Below, in pieces: positions 1 through 6,053 of a stretch of 12,818 nucleotides of DNA (position 1 is its first letter; every line of letters begins with the position of its first letter). This DNA comes from JBEGQX01 sp041180805 (GTDB taxonomy: Bacteria; Planctomycetota; Planctomycetia; Gemmatales; Gemmataceae), in the NCBI GenBank assembly GCA_041180805.1, contig JBEGQX010000007.1, positions 1 to 12,818 of the forward strand, written 5' to 3'. Below the pieces are notes generated by a model. It saw nothing but the letters and a program-made list of their open reading frames with translations, did not search any database and was not told the DNA's origin. The translations under genes were made by a program, and so were the position numbers.

Positions 1-1
1 G

Positions 2-17
2 GGGGGTGTGAACCCCC
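2..17. repeat. GC-rich inverted repeat at window edge
   Basis: Five G residues and five C residues flank a six-base loop (GGGGG-TGTGAA-CCCCC). It lies about 30 bases past the hicA stop on the minus strand, so it could be the hairpin of a minus-strand terminator whose T-tract would fall outside the window. It also resembles a tRNA T-arm when read on the minus strand, but the loop lacks the conserved A58, so I do not call a tRNA. Confidence 0.3.
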
Positions 18-46
18 AGCTCATGAAACCATTATCTGACGCTCGT

Positions 47-289
47 TTAATCAAGAAAAAGTTTCTTTAACAGGTCGTCCTTCGATGTACCAAGATTTGA
101 CGCAATGTCGTTTATTATCGAGGAAAGGGTTCCAAGTCGAAGGTTCGAATGATTAGGAATGGTGATGTGATGAGTTGGATTGGTTTTAGATAACCTTAAA
201 TGGGAACCTTTTTGCCTGGTAATTTGATAACCAAACCCTTCAAGCAACCTTGCTAATTCCTGCCCGGAAACATCCCTGGGAATTCTCAT
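47..289 (-). CDS. hicA: HicA-family mRNA interferase toxin
   Basis: This 80-residue protein has the double-stranded-RNA-binding-like fold signature of HicA (YcfA) toxins. The GSHLRL motif carries the expected catalytic histidine at residue 30. A basic segment precedes it, and a HITIPNH strand is followed by a GTLSSIINDI helix, as in the family. HicA toxins cleave mRNA and tmRNA in the cytoplasm and are neutralised by HicB. Its ATG at 287-289 overlaps the hicB stop in an ATGA arrangement, so toxin translation is probably coupled to antitoxin translation. The length is normal for HicA and no catalytic residue is missing, so the toxin looks intact. Family assignment is firm; activity is inferred. 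Confidence 0.9.
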   Translation of the reverse strand: MRIPRDVSGQELARLLEGFGYQITRQKGSHLRLSKTNPTHHITIPNHSNLRLGTLSSIINDIASNLGTSKDDLLKKLFLD

Positions 290-489
290 AGAGTAATCAA
301 TTCATCCCTGACAATGTGCAAACGGATAAACCTTGGCATATTTACGTTTTCAAAATGACATTCAACAGCTTCCCTGATATTTGTCTTTAAATCATCCATG
401 GTGTCTGCCTCGGTAAAAATGGATTCTCCAACAGCCTTGGCAGTGAAGCCACCTTCTTCGCACTGTTCCACCAAAAAAAGTATTTCCAT
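286..489 (-). CDS. hicB: HicB-family short antitoxin
   Basis: This 67-residue protein matches the short HicB-like antitoxins: an N-terminal EILFLVEQ strand, then EGGFTAKAVGESIFTEADT, a typical partial RNase-H-like fold that binds HicA. It has no C-terminal ribbon-helix-helix or helix-turn-helix domain, so it may not bind DNA itself, or may autoregulate differently from full-length HicB. A GGAG site at 496-499 lies seven bases before its ATG. It comes first in the pair and overlaps hicA by four bases. Homologues of this size are sometimes misannotated as 2-oxoisovalerate dehydrogenase subunits. The pair borders a capsid gene cassette, a common place for addiction modules that stabilise mobile elements; that link is inference. 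Confidence 0.85.
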   Translation of the reverse strand: MEILFLVEQCEEGGFTAKAVGESIFTEADTMDDLKTNIREAVECHFENVNMPRFIRLHIVRDELITL

Positions 490-538
490 TTTTCAACTCC
501 GATCACAATGAAATTGATAGTACCGCCATTTGATAGGT

Positions 539-561
539 GAATAAAGGCCTAACATTTATTC
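539..561. repeat. Inverted repeat, candidate operator (GAATAAA/TTTATTC)
   Basis: GAATAAA at 539-545 and its exact complement TTTATTC at 555-561 are separated by nine bases. The repeat lies in the divergent region between hicB and the capsid cassette and covers the candidate -10 of hicB, so it is a candidate repressor site for the toxin-antitoxin pair. Confidence 0.4.
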
Positions 562-568
562 GTTCCAA
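540..568 (-). promoter_or_regulatory. Candidate hicBA promoter
   Basis: Reading the minus strand, TTGGAA (complement of 563-568) is followed after exactly 17 bases by TTTATT (complement of 540-545), about 50 bases before the hicB start. Both hexamers match the sigma-70 consensus at four of six positions. The -10 hexamer lies inside the inverted repeat 539-561, and the -35 overlaps the repeat 562-589. Assigned by eye only. Confidence 0.3.
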
Positions 569-589
569 AGACATGTTACAATCTGGAAC
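562..589. repeat. Inverted repeat GTTCCA/TGGAAC around a -10 element
   Basis: GTTCCA at 562-567 and its complement TGGAAC at 584-589 flank 16 bases. The right half contains the candidate extended -10 of the capsid cassette, and the left arm overlaps the candidate hicB -35. A protein bound here could block both promoters. The sequence shows the symmetry; function is inferred. Confidence 0.4.
574..582 (+). promoter_or_regulatory. Candidate extended -10 promoter of the capsid cassette
   Basis: TG at 574-575, one base, then TACAAT at 577-582 gives an extended -10 (TGnTACAAT) matching the sigma-70 consensus at all but one position. No good -35 stands at the usual distance, which extended -10 promoters tolerate. 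Transcription would start near 589 and give a leader of about 100 bases before the first cassette gene at 689. Confidence 0.4.
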
Positions 590-653
590 ACACTCCGCTC
601 GGAATAAAACCCAAATAATCCCCTGCTGACCTGCACCTGATGGCGAACCCTTG

Positions 654-675
654 TTAATGTACACTTGTACAGTAA
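654..675. repeat. Palindrome with twin TGTACA half-sites next to the ribosome binding site
   Basis: TGTACA at 658-663 and TGTACA at 666-671 are separated by CT and flanked by TTA and TAA, giving a 22-base near-perfect palindrome. It abuts the Shine-Dalgarno sequence AAAGGAG at 674-680 of the first cassette gene. It could be a protein operator inside the leader, or an RNA hairpin that limits translation. Confidence 0.45.
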
Positions 676-688
676 AGGAGATCGCCCC

Positions 689-889
689 ATGTCCCAGATT
701 TCAACCCATTGTATTCATTGTGAGCTTCAGCCCGCCGCTTTGCCTTCCTCGCTTTGTGTTCGTTGCAAAACTTTCTCAGGCATTCGCAGGCTTTACCTCC
801 GCAGGCGAGGTTGGACCCAGCGCTGGGAACTGCATCTGCTGAAACTCACCCGCAGGGCTCAACAACAATTACCTCTTTTCCCCCATTGA
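689..889 (+). CDS. Small zinc-ribbon protein, first gene of capsid cassette
   Basis: This 66-residue protein has a CxxC-x11-CxxC pattern (Cys8, Cys11, Cys23, Cys26), so it probably binds one zinc ion. A basic, arginine-rich C-terminal half follows (YLRRRGW, LTRRAQ), which suits nucleic-acid binding. I chose the ATG at 689 because AAAGGAG at 674-680 stands at good distance; an in-frame upstream ATG at 665 would place the ribosome binding site inside the coding region. It opens a one-direction run leading to capsid genes. Small zinc proteins such as Ogr/Delta activate late genes in some phages, but nothing here shows that role. I do not recognise a named family; the coding call rests on the start signal, the cysteines and the position. 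Confidence 0.6.
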   Translation: MSQISTHCIHCELQPAALPSSLCVRCKTFSGIRRLYLRRRGWTQRWELHLLKLTRRAQQQLPLFPH

Positions 890-914
890 TTATTTCCCAC
901 CAAGGATGAACACG

Positions 915-1121
915 ATGAGCAAGCAACCTGATTGCACGGAAGAAGATGTGGACCCTTTCTGGAACACCCGGCCGGTAGTGGATGAGCTTTCCCTGCGCGA
1001 GCCGGACATGGACCTGCTGGCCACGGTACGCTGCCCGATTTGCCATTTCCCCCTGATAGCGGCAATGGGCAACCGTGGCCCCAGGTTTTACTGCGGTTGC
1101 GAAGAACGCCAATCCAACTAA
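915..1121 (+). CDS. Small zinc-ribbon protein, second gene of capsid cassette
   Basis: This 68-residue acidic protein ends in a compact zinc-ribbon-like motif, CPIC at residues 40-43 and CGC at 60-62 (CxxC-x16-CxC). The N-terminal 35 residues are acidic and probably flexible. The ATG at 915 is preferred over that at 906 because AAGGA at 902-906 is eight bases before 915 but overlaps 906. It lies 25 bases after the previous gene and 13 before the prohead protease, so all three are probably co-transcribed. The function is unknown. Possible roles include a small DNA-binding or assembly-related protein, but no residue pattern decides between them. Confidence 0.6.
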   Translation: MSKQPDCTEEDVDPFWNTRPVVDELSLREPDMDLLATVRCPICHFPLIAAMGNRGPRFYCGCEERQSN

Positions 1122-1134
1122 CCGGAGAACCCCC

Positions 1135-1752
1135 ATGCAGATGACCCGAGGCCCGTTCAACCTACCCATGACATCGCCCCAGGCATTCCAGGTGGAGGCG
1201 ATCTTGAAATCGCTGCCACGCGACTCCTTCCACACCCTGCGAAGACGATCCTTTGCCGGCACGGTGGTTGAACAGGGAAAGCGCAGCGACATCTCATGGA
1301 TCAGCGAGGAATCGATCGACCGCGAGGGTGATGTGGTTTTGGCAGGCGGCATGGATGACACCCAGTTTGCGGCCAACCCTGTGGTGACCTGGAACCATGA
1401 ATATGAGATTCCGCCAGTGGGTCTTTCTGCCTGGCGCAAGCCGGCCAGGGAAGGAAAGCACCGCGGGATCCGCGCCAAGACGATCTACCCGGAAAAGCCG
1501 GCGAGCTTTCCAGAAAGGCTGGAATGGATGCCCGAGACGGTGTTCGCCATGGTGGCAAGCGGACTGGTGGCTGGCAAGTCGATAGGTTTTGTGCCACTGG
1601 TTGCGCGGGAGCCAACACCCGCCGAGATTCGCGAGAACCCCGCTCTTCAAAACGCACGAAGCATCATCGAGCGATGGCTGCTTTTGGAATACGCCTGCTG
1701 TTCGTTCCCCATGCAACCCAACGCGCTGGTCGAGGAGGTAACCACCGCATAA
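1135..1752 (+). CDS. HK97-family prohead protease
   Basis: This 205-residue protein is a serine protease of the HK97 prohead type (peptidase family U35). It cleaves the N-terminal arm of the capsid protein during head maturation and then digests itself. Visible hallmarks are DREGD at residues 62-66, a WNH motif with the catalytic His88, and GKSIGF with the catalytic Ser149, in the family's order and spacing. GGAG at 1124-1127 supports the ATG at 1135; an earlier in-frame ATG at 1075 lies inside the previous gene and has no ribosome binding site. It stands directly before the major capsid gene, as in HK97-like phages. Length and key residues are normal, so it appears functional. Confidence 0.9.
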   Translation: MQMTRGPFNLPMTSPQAFQVEAILKSLPRDSFHTLRRRSFAGTVVEQGKRSDISWISEESIDREGDVVLAGGMDDTQFAANPVVTWNHEYEIPPVGLSAWRKPAREGKHRGIRAKTIYPEKPASFPERLEWMPETVFAMVASGLVAGKSIGFVPLVAREPTPAEIRENPALQNARSIIERWLLLEYACCSFPMQPNALVEEVTTA

Positions 1753-1810
1753 CCCATTGCCCCTCGCGGGGCCATCCCCTTTTTCATTCCCCCCAACCCA
1801 AGGAAGCATC

Positions 1811-2980
1811 ATGGATACAAGTGAAACGCTGGAAACACCCGCAAAAAACGATTCCGCCATCGAGCAAAGCCTGGCGCATTTCGCGCACACGCAGACCATG
1901 TCGCGCAAGAACGCCGCGGCACTGCTGTTTGGCAACGAAGGCGTCGATCCCCATGGAAAATCCTTCGGCGACTGGCTGATGTGTGTTCGCAAGAACGACT
2001 GGCGCACGCTGGAACGAAAATACCAGTCGCACCCCACCGAGGGAAAAAGCGCCCTGAACACCGCGGTGGGCACCCAGGGTGGGTACCTGGTTCCCGGCGA
2101 ATTCCTCGACCGCTTGCAGACCCTGGCCAGCGAGGACGCAGTGGTGCGGCCACGGGCCACCATTATTCCCATGGAATCGCGATCGGTGCAGGTGCCATGC
2201 CTGGATGTGACTGGCACCCCCACGGCGGGGGATAGCGCCTTTTTGGGTGGCATTGTCGCGCGGTGGACCGAGGAGGGAGGCACCATCAACGAGACCGAGC
2301 CATTGTTCCGCCAGGTGGAACTTACCGCGCGGGAACTTTCAGGCTACAGCAGGGTAAGCAACTCGCTAGTGGCAGACAGTGCCATCGGGCTGGAACAGCT
2401 TCTGCTCACGCTGTTCGGAAGGGCCATTGCCTGGCACGAGGATCATGCATTTTTGCGGGGCGATGGTGTGGGCAAACCCTTGGGAATCCTCAACTCCGGG
2501 GCGCTGGTTTCCGTCAGCCGGTCTGCCGCCAATGCATTTGCGCTGGCTGATGCATCCGCCATGCTGGCAAGGTTGCTGCCCGGTTGGTCCACCACCACCA
2601 CGGTTTGGGCCATGCACCCCACCGTGGCGGGGAAGCTTTTCCAGATGACAGCATCCGGGGCGGGCAGTTCCAACATTTACCTCGACAATGCGCGCACCAA
2701 GCCGGCGATGGTGCTCTTTGGAATCCCCGTGGTGGTAACCGAGAAACTGCCCGCCCTGAACAGCACCGGAGATGTGGTGCTGGCGGATTTACGACATTAT
2801 CTGATTGGCGACCGCAGGCAGGTGGAAATCGCCTACTCGGAACATGTCGCGTTCACCTCGAATCAGGGGGCGTGGCGGTTCGTCGCGCGGGTGGACGGCC
2901 AGCCCTGGCTGCGCGCGCCCATCACGCTGGCGGATGCCTCGTCCACACTTTCACCCTTCATTACCCTGGCCCAGGGCTAG
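1811..2980 (+). CDS. HK97-fold major capsid protein
   Basis: This 389-residue protein is the shell protein of an HK97-like head. After an N-terminal arm of about 85 residues comes GTQGGYLVP, which typically marks the start of the mature capsid domain. Next come the E-loop/P-domain region, a GDGVGKPLGILN segment near residues 217-228 typical of the spine helix region, and a C-terminal A-domain with VVTEKLP and RVDGQPWLRAP. AGGA at 1801-1804 stands seven bases before the ATG at 1811; an in-frame TTG at 1757 lacks such a site. The arm is presumably removed by the adjacent protease. Encapsulins share the fold, but the neighbouring protease and connector genes favour a phage-type capsid. No frameshift is present. 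Confidence 0.9.
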   Translation: MDTSETLETPAKNDSAIEQSLAHFAHTQTMSRKNAAALLFGNEGVDPHGKSFGDWLMCVRKNDWRTLERKYQSHPTEGKSALNTAVGTQGGYLVPGEFLDRLQTLASEDAVVRPRATIIPMESRSVQVPCLDVTGTPTAGDSAFLGGIVARWTEEGGTINETEPLFRQVELTARELSGYSRVSNSLVADSAIGLEQLLLTLFGRAIAWHEDHAFLRGDGVGKPLGILNSGALVSVSRSAANAFALADASAMLARLLPGWSTTTTVWAMHPTVAGKLFQMTASGAGSSNIYLDNARTKPAMVLFGIPVVVTEKLPALNSTGDVVLADLRHYLIGDRRQVEIAYSEHVAFTSNQGAWRFVARVDGQPWLRAPITLADASSTLSPFITLAQG

Positions 2981-2994
2981 GAAAGGAGTTTTTC

Positions 2995-3423
2995 ATGAGC
3001 AGTCTTGCAAGCGAACGATGTGGCGTGCTGGGAGTGATCGTTCCGGCCGACCGTGCCAACGCCACCACCAACGGACCCGCCATCGACCTGTCCAAATTTC
3101 AGCGGGTGCTTTTCATTTTGCAGTTGGGAAGCATCGATACCACGGTTGATTTCAAGCTTCAGGAATCCGCAACCACGGGTGGAACCTTCACCGACATCAC
3201 CGGGAAGGGCATCACCCAGTTGGCCGCAACTGATGACAACAAGCAGGCCATCATCGAGCTGGAAGGCGCGGAGATGTCTGCCGGCAAACGCTATGCCCGC
3301 TGCGTGTTCACCAGTGGCGCGGGCACGGTTTGCCTTAGCTCGGTGGTGGTTCTGGGTGTGGATCCACGATTTGGCCCCGCCACCGACGATGACCTGGCGA
3401 GTGTCGCGCAGGTTGTAAGCTAG
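2995..3423 (+). CDS. Phage head-associated protein (decoration-like)
   Basis: This 142-residue protein resembles small proteins found between the capsid and connector genes of siphophages. Its pattern is a RVLFILQLGSIDTTVDFKLQ strand pair, then FTDITGKGITQL, and an ending with VLGVDPRFGPATDDDL. The predicted content is almost all beta-strand, consistent with a compact decoration or head-stabilising protein that binds the outside of the capsid. AAAGGAG at 2983-2989 lies six bases before the ATG at 2995, and the capsid stop is only 14 bases upstream, so the gene is in the same operon. I recognise the type from its sequence style and position. The exact virion role is not shown by any motif. Confidence 0.65.
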   Translation: MSSLASERCGVLGVIVPADRANATTNGPAIDLSKFQRVLFILQLGSIDTTVDFKLQESATTGGTFTDITGKGITQLAATDDNKQAIIELEGAEMSAGKRYARCVFTSGAGTVCLSSVVVLGVDPRFGPATDDDLASVAQVVS

Positions 3424-3461
3424 CGCCCTGTTTTCCCCCGGTTCCTCCCGGAGATTGTTTT

Positions 3462-3968
3462 ATGTCGAACCTGCTCACCAGCACACGGGCCAAGCTGGCC
3501 ATCGCTCAGGGAAGCTTTTCCACACTGGAAAACTCCCAGATAGACACCCTTTGCACCGCTGTCAGCGTGGCAACCCGCAGATACCTGGGGCGTGACCCGG
3601 AGCTTTTCAACCACGATGAGATCGTGGATGCCTCCGGTGGCCAGGCCCTGATTTTGCGGAACTTTCCCGTGACCGTGGTGACGCGTGTCAGCCTGCGCAA
3701 CGGCTCGGTGGATGTGGGCGGTTACCATGTGGACAACTCGCGGGGCGTTCTATGGCGCACGAACGGATTGTGGGCCGGGGGAAGGAAACATTACCGGGTT
3801 CTGTACACGGCGGGTTACAACCCGCTGCCGGAAGACCTGATCGAAGCCTGCGCGCAATGGGTGGCGGCGCTGTTCTGGCAGGCCAAGGACAACCCTGCCC
3901 AGGCCTACCAGGGCCCGCCACCCGGTGTGAAATCTCTGATGGATCGCTTCAAGTTTCCAAGCGTATGA
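3462..3968 (+). CDS. gp6-like head-tail connector protein
   Basis: This 168-residue protein matches the HK97 gp6-like connector family, which forms a ring under the portal and joins head to tail. The family's pattern is visible: an N-terminal helix pair (QIDTLCTAVSVATRRYLGR), a central beta region with the RNFPVTVVTRV strand, and a C-terminal YTAGYNPLPEDLIEACAQWV segment leading into helices. CGGAG at 3449-3453 lies eight bases before the ATG. A gene for this ring protein implies that a portal once existed or is supplied from elsewhere, since no portal gene is visible here. The length is at the upper end of the family, with no sign of truncation. Confidence 0.8.
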   Translation: MSNLLTSTRAKLAIAQGSFSTLENSQIDTLCTAVSVATRRYLGRDPELFNHDEIVDASGGQALILRNFPVTVVTRVSLRNGSVDVGGYHVDNSRGVLWRTNGLWAGGRKHYRVLYTAGYNPLPEDLIEACAQWVAALFWQAKDNPAQAYQGPPPGVKSLMDRFKFPSV

Positions 3969-3980
3969 AAGGCGCGTGAA

Positions 3981-4325
3981 ATGCCCGTTCCCAACACCAC
4001 CTTTGATTTTTACCTTTCGCCGCACTCCCCGCCCGCGGATGACCCGGACCTAGCGGGGGTACCCTGCAACCTGCAGGGGGACTTTGAACAGGGTGGCGAT
4101 GCCGAGACGAACTTGCGCTGGACCCATCGCCTTACCTGCGATGCCTCGGTTCCCGTGAGGGACTCTTTTCCCAACCCGCCCGTCAACCGTGTCTACATTC
4201 CCAACCGGGATCACACCCGTTTTGATGTGATTTATGTGGAGACGGTGAGGCGTGGCAGGGCCGGGTCCTTCAAGAGGGTTTACCTGGAACGCAAGGAGGC
4301 AAAGTGGCCCACGGTGGAACTGTGA
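3981..4325 (+). CDS. Unknown cassette protein, tandem paralogue copy 1
   Basis: This 114-residue protein has no family I can name. It starts with PNT at residues 4-6, then DFY, DDPD, VPC at 27-29 and a G-x-F-x-x-G segment, and ends with VIYVETVRRG and a basic RVYLERK stretch. The same landmarks in the same order occur in the next gene, which also has 114 residues, so the two arose by tandem duplication. Predicted content is mostly beta-strand. AAAGG at 3968-3972 gives an acceptable start signal, and the gene follows the connector by 12 bases. Position after gp6 suggests a neck, head-completion or surface protein; this is inference. Confidence 0.7.
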   Translation: MPVPNTTFDFYLSPHSPPADDPDLAGVPCNLQGDFEQGGDAETNLRWTHRLTCDASVPVRDSFPNPPVNRVYIPNRDHTRFDVIYVETVRRGRAGSFKRVYLERKEAKWPTVEL

Positions 4326-4326
4326 T

Positions 4327-4671
4327 ATGCGCACGCCGAACACCAGTTGCGACATTTATATTACCGCGGTGCCGGGTATCGACGCCCCGGATATCAGCAA
4401 TGTTCCGTGCTGGATCGGCGGGCAGTTTGACACCGGTGCCGGGCTGGCAGGCAGCCGCAGGTACAGCGCCATGCTGGAGGCCCCGCTGAATTGCGGCCTG
4501 CGCGACAACTATAACGGCGGCGGTTCCATCACCATCTTCACCCCGGATGTGACCGGTGAGGGCTTCTTCGTCGTGTTTGTTGAACGCGACCGCACCCATG
4601 GCGCCGCGAACTTCCTGCGCGCCTTTCTTTCCAAGCGGGGCACCGAACAACCCGTCAACCCCATCACTTGA
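4327..4671 (+). CDS. Unknown cassette protein, tandem paralogue copy 2
   Basis: This protein also has 114 residues and is a diverged copy of its upstream neighbour. Shared landmarks are PNT at 4-6, D-x-Y, APD, VPC at 26-28, G-x-F-x-x-G, an RD pair near the middle, a VVFVE strand and a final RAFLSKR. The ATG at 4327 lies one base after the stop of copy 1, with only a weak GGTGG upstream, so translation probably depends on ribosomes finishing copy 1. An in-frame earlier start at 4252 would overlap copy 1 by 74 bases and break the alignment, so it is rejected. Two linked copies could form a hetero-oligomeric ring, or one may serve the shell and one the vertex. No function is known. Confidence 0.7.
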   Translation: MRTPNTSCDIYITAVPGIDAPDISNVPCWIGGQFDTGAGLAGSRRYSAMLEAPLNCGLRDNYNGGGSITIFTPDVTGEGFFVVFVERDRTHGAANFLRAFLSKRGTEQPVNPIT

Positions 4672-4697
4672 CCCAAACCTTTCACAGGAGCAACACC

Positions 4698-6053
4698 ATG
4701 ACGCAGACCATTCTGGTTTTCCTTTTTCTGTTTCATTCACCGGGTGATTCGGTGATAGGCGGCAGGACATCACCCGATGGCACCGAGGTCATCGCCTGCG
4801 ATCTGCCAGAAACCGAGCACATGAAGAACACCGGAGGCTCGGATGGCGCCGGCTTGTGTGTGTTTACCTCGGTCGAGCATTCCGGACGCTGGCAGAACGA
4901 AACCTCGACACTTGGCTTTCAGGAACGCATGCGTGGCGAACCCGGTGGTGGTTACCCGGGCAAGCTGGACCGCATGATGAAAAAATACTGCCCGCAATGC
5001 CGTTACCTGCAATACACCGGAAACGACCCCTCGCTTCTGCGCTCGGCGCTGCGCTCGGGCAGAATGCCGGCGGTCACCTATGGTTTCAGCCCGCGCTACA
5101 ACTCGCGGATTGCCCACATGGTGAATTTGGTGCATTTCTCAGATCGGTGGGCCTGCGTGCTGGATAACAACTTTCCCGGCTCGCAGAAGTACGAATGGAT
5201 GAACCCCGCGGAATTCCAGCGCCGCTGGGTCATGGGGGGAGGTGGCTGGGCGGTTTTTTTGCTTTCCCCTCCACCGCCACCGATCCCCTGCTCTTTCAAC
5301 AGCATCCGCCAGAAATGCAGGGATGGCAAATGCGGCCCGGCACCATTGATTCCTCCCGAAGAACCATCACCAGCCGCCGATGAGGTGATTGAAAACTTCG
5401 GCATCGAAACCCAACAACTGGCACATACCGAAAAGTGCTGGTTGAACGGCAGATCCATCTCGATCGATGAGGGCCGCCGCATTCTGGGTGATGAAAACCT
5501 GCTTCCCGATGACCTGAATCTTTTGCGACTTACCGTGATAGGCAATCCGGCCGACCGCAAACAGTTGCTGGAGGATCTGCAACAACACCCCGCCCTGGCG
5601 GAATGGAAGACCAGGCTGGTGGTGCAGGCCTATTCCCCGGAACACTGGGCGGTGCGTGATGCGGGTTTTATTCTGGAAGGATCCCCAAGAATCATCCTGC
5701 AGGCGGCACCCGACGAGACGGGCCGCGGCAGAGTTCTGCATTCCCAGGGGGATTATCAGGATGGTGCCGCTGGCCTTGCAGGCGCCCTTCGCAAGGCGGA
5801 TCCGAATTACAACGGTCTGCGCGATGCGGATTTTCGCAAGGTTGCCGGAATCACTGTGCCGGCATGGGCCGACCCCTGGATCATGCTTGCCATTGCCCTG
5901 ATGGGAGGGCTGGCGGGGAGATTTTCCATGCCTTTGCTTGGCCTGGCGGCACAGATCCTTCAGAAAATGTTCGGCAGGGGCAGACAGCCAGCCAACCTCG
6001 ATGAACTTCTGGATTCCCTTCTTAAGCGCATGGACGAGAAAGGAAGAAAATGA
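4698..6053 (+). CDS. Membrane protein with papain/C39-like cysteine-protease domain
   Basis: This 451-residue protein starts with a short hydrophobic segment (ILVFLFLF, residues 5-12), possibly a signal or anchor. A domain with GAGLCVFTS (Cys54), IAHMVNLVH (His140) and VLDNN (Asp156-Asn158) follows. The order Cys, His, Asn/Asp is that of papain and C39-type peptidases. A proline-rich linker (about residues 196-235) leads to a second domain with RLTVIGNP and VLHSQGDY, which may have a thioredoxin-like fold. A transmembrane segment near residues 391-415 and a charged tail end the protein. ACAGGAG at 4684-4690 supports the ATG at 4698. I associate this architecture with planctomycetes. Its place in a capsid cassette suggests wall, membrane or virion processing, but the substrate is unknown and protease activity is inferred from residue order. 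Confidence 0.7.
   Translation: MTQTILVFLFLFHSPGDSVIGGRTSPDGTEVIACDLPETEHMKNTGGSDGAGLCVFTSVEHSGRWQNETSTLGFQERMRGEPGGGYPGKLDRMMKKYCPQCRYLQYTGNDPSLLRSALRSGRMPAVTYGFSPRYNSRIAHMVNLVHFSDRWACVLDNNFPGSQKYEWMNPAEFQRRWVMGGGGWAVFLLSPPPPPIPCSFNSIRQKCRDGKCGPAPLIPPEEPSPAADEVIENFGIETQQLAHTEKCWLNGRSISIDEGRRILGDENLLPDDLNLLRLTVIGNPADRKQLLEDLQQHPALAEWKTRLVVQAYSPEHWAVRDAGFILEGSPRIILQAAPDETGRGRVLHSQGDYQDGAAGLAGALRKADPNYNGLRDADFRKVAGITVPAWADPWIMLAIALMGGLAGRFSMPLLGLAAQILQKMFGRGRQPANLDELLDSLLKRMDEKGRK

Noticed and set aside
1..17. T-arm-like GGGGG-TTCACAC-CCCCC on the minus strand, possible tRNA end or phage attachment site
   Set aside because: The loop lacks the conserved A58, the sequence upstream on the minus strand does not form a matching anticodon arm, and the acceptor stem lies outside the window.
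846..1478. 210-codon minus-strand open frame across the zinc-ribbon and protease genes
   Set aside because: It lies opposite genes with better start signals and cysteine or catalytic motifs, and has no recognisable domain.
1757..1810. Upstream TTG start for the capsid protein
   Set aside because: No Shine-Dalgarno sequence stands before it, whereas the ATG at 1811 has AGGA at proper spacing.
1294..2289. 331-codon open frame on the minus strand
   Set aside because: It is antisense to the prohead protease and capsid genes, which have clear family motifs and ribosome binding sites; its translation is rich in Arg, Ser and Pro without a recognisable domain.
1811..2980. Encapsulin nanocompartment shell instead of a phage capsid
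   Set aside because: The adjacent prohead protease, the removable N-terminal arm and the gp6-like connector are phage-head features and no cargo-type gene is recognised.
4270..4773. 167-codon minus-strand open frame
   Set aside because: It lies antisense to the second 114-residue paralogue, whose similarity to its neighbour shows the plus frame is the coding one.
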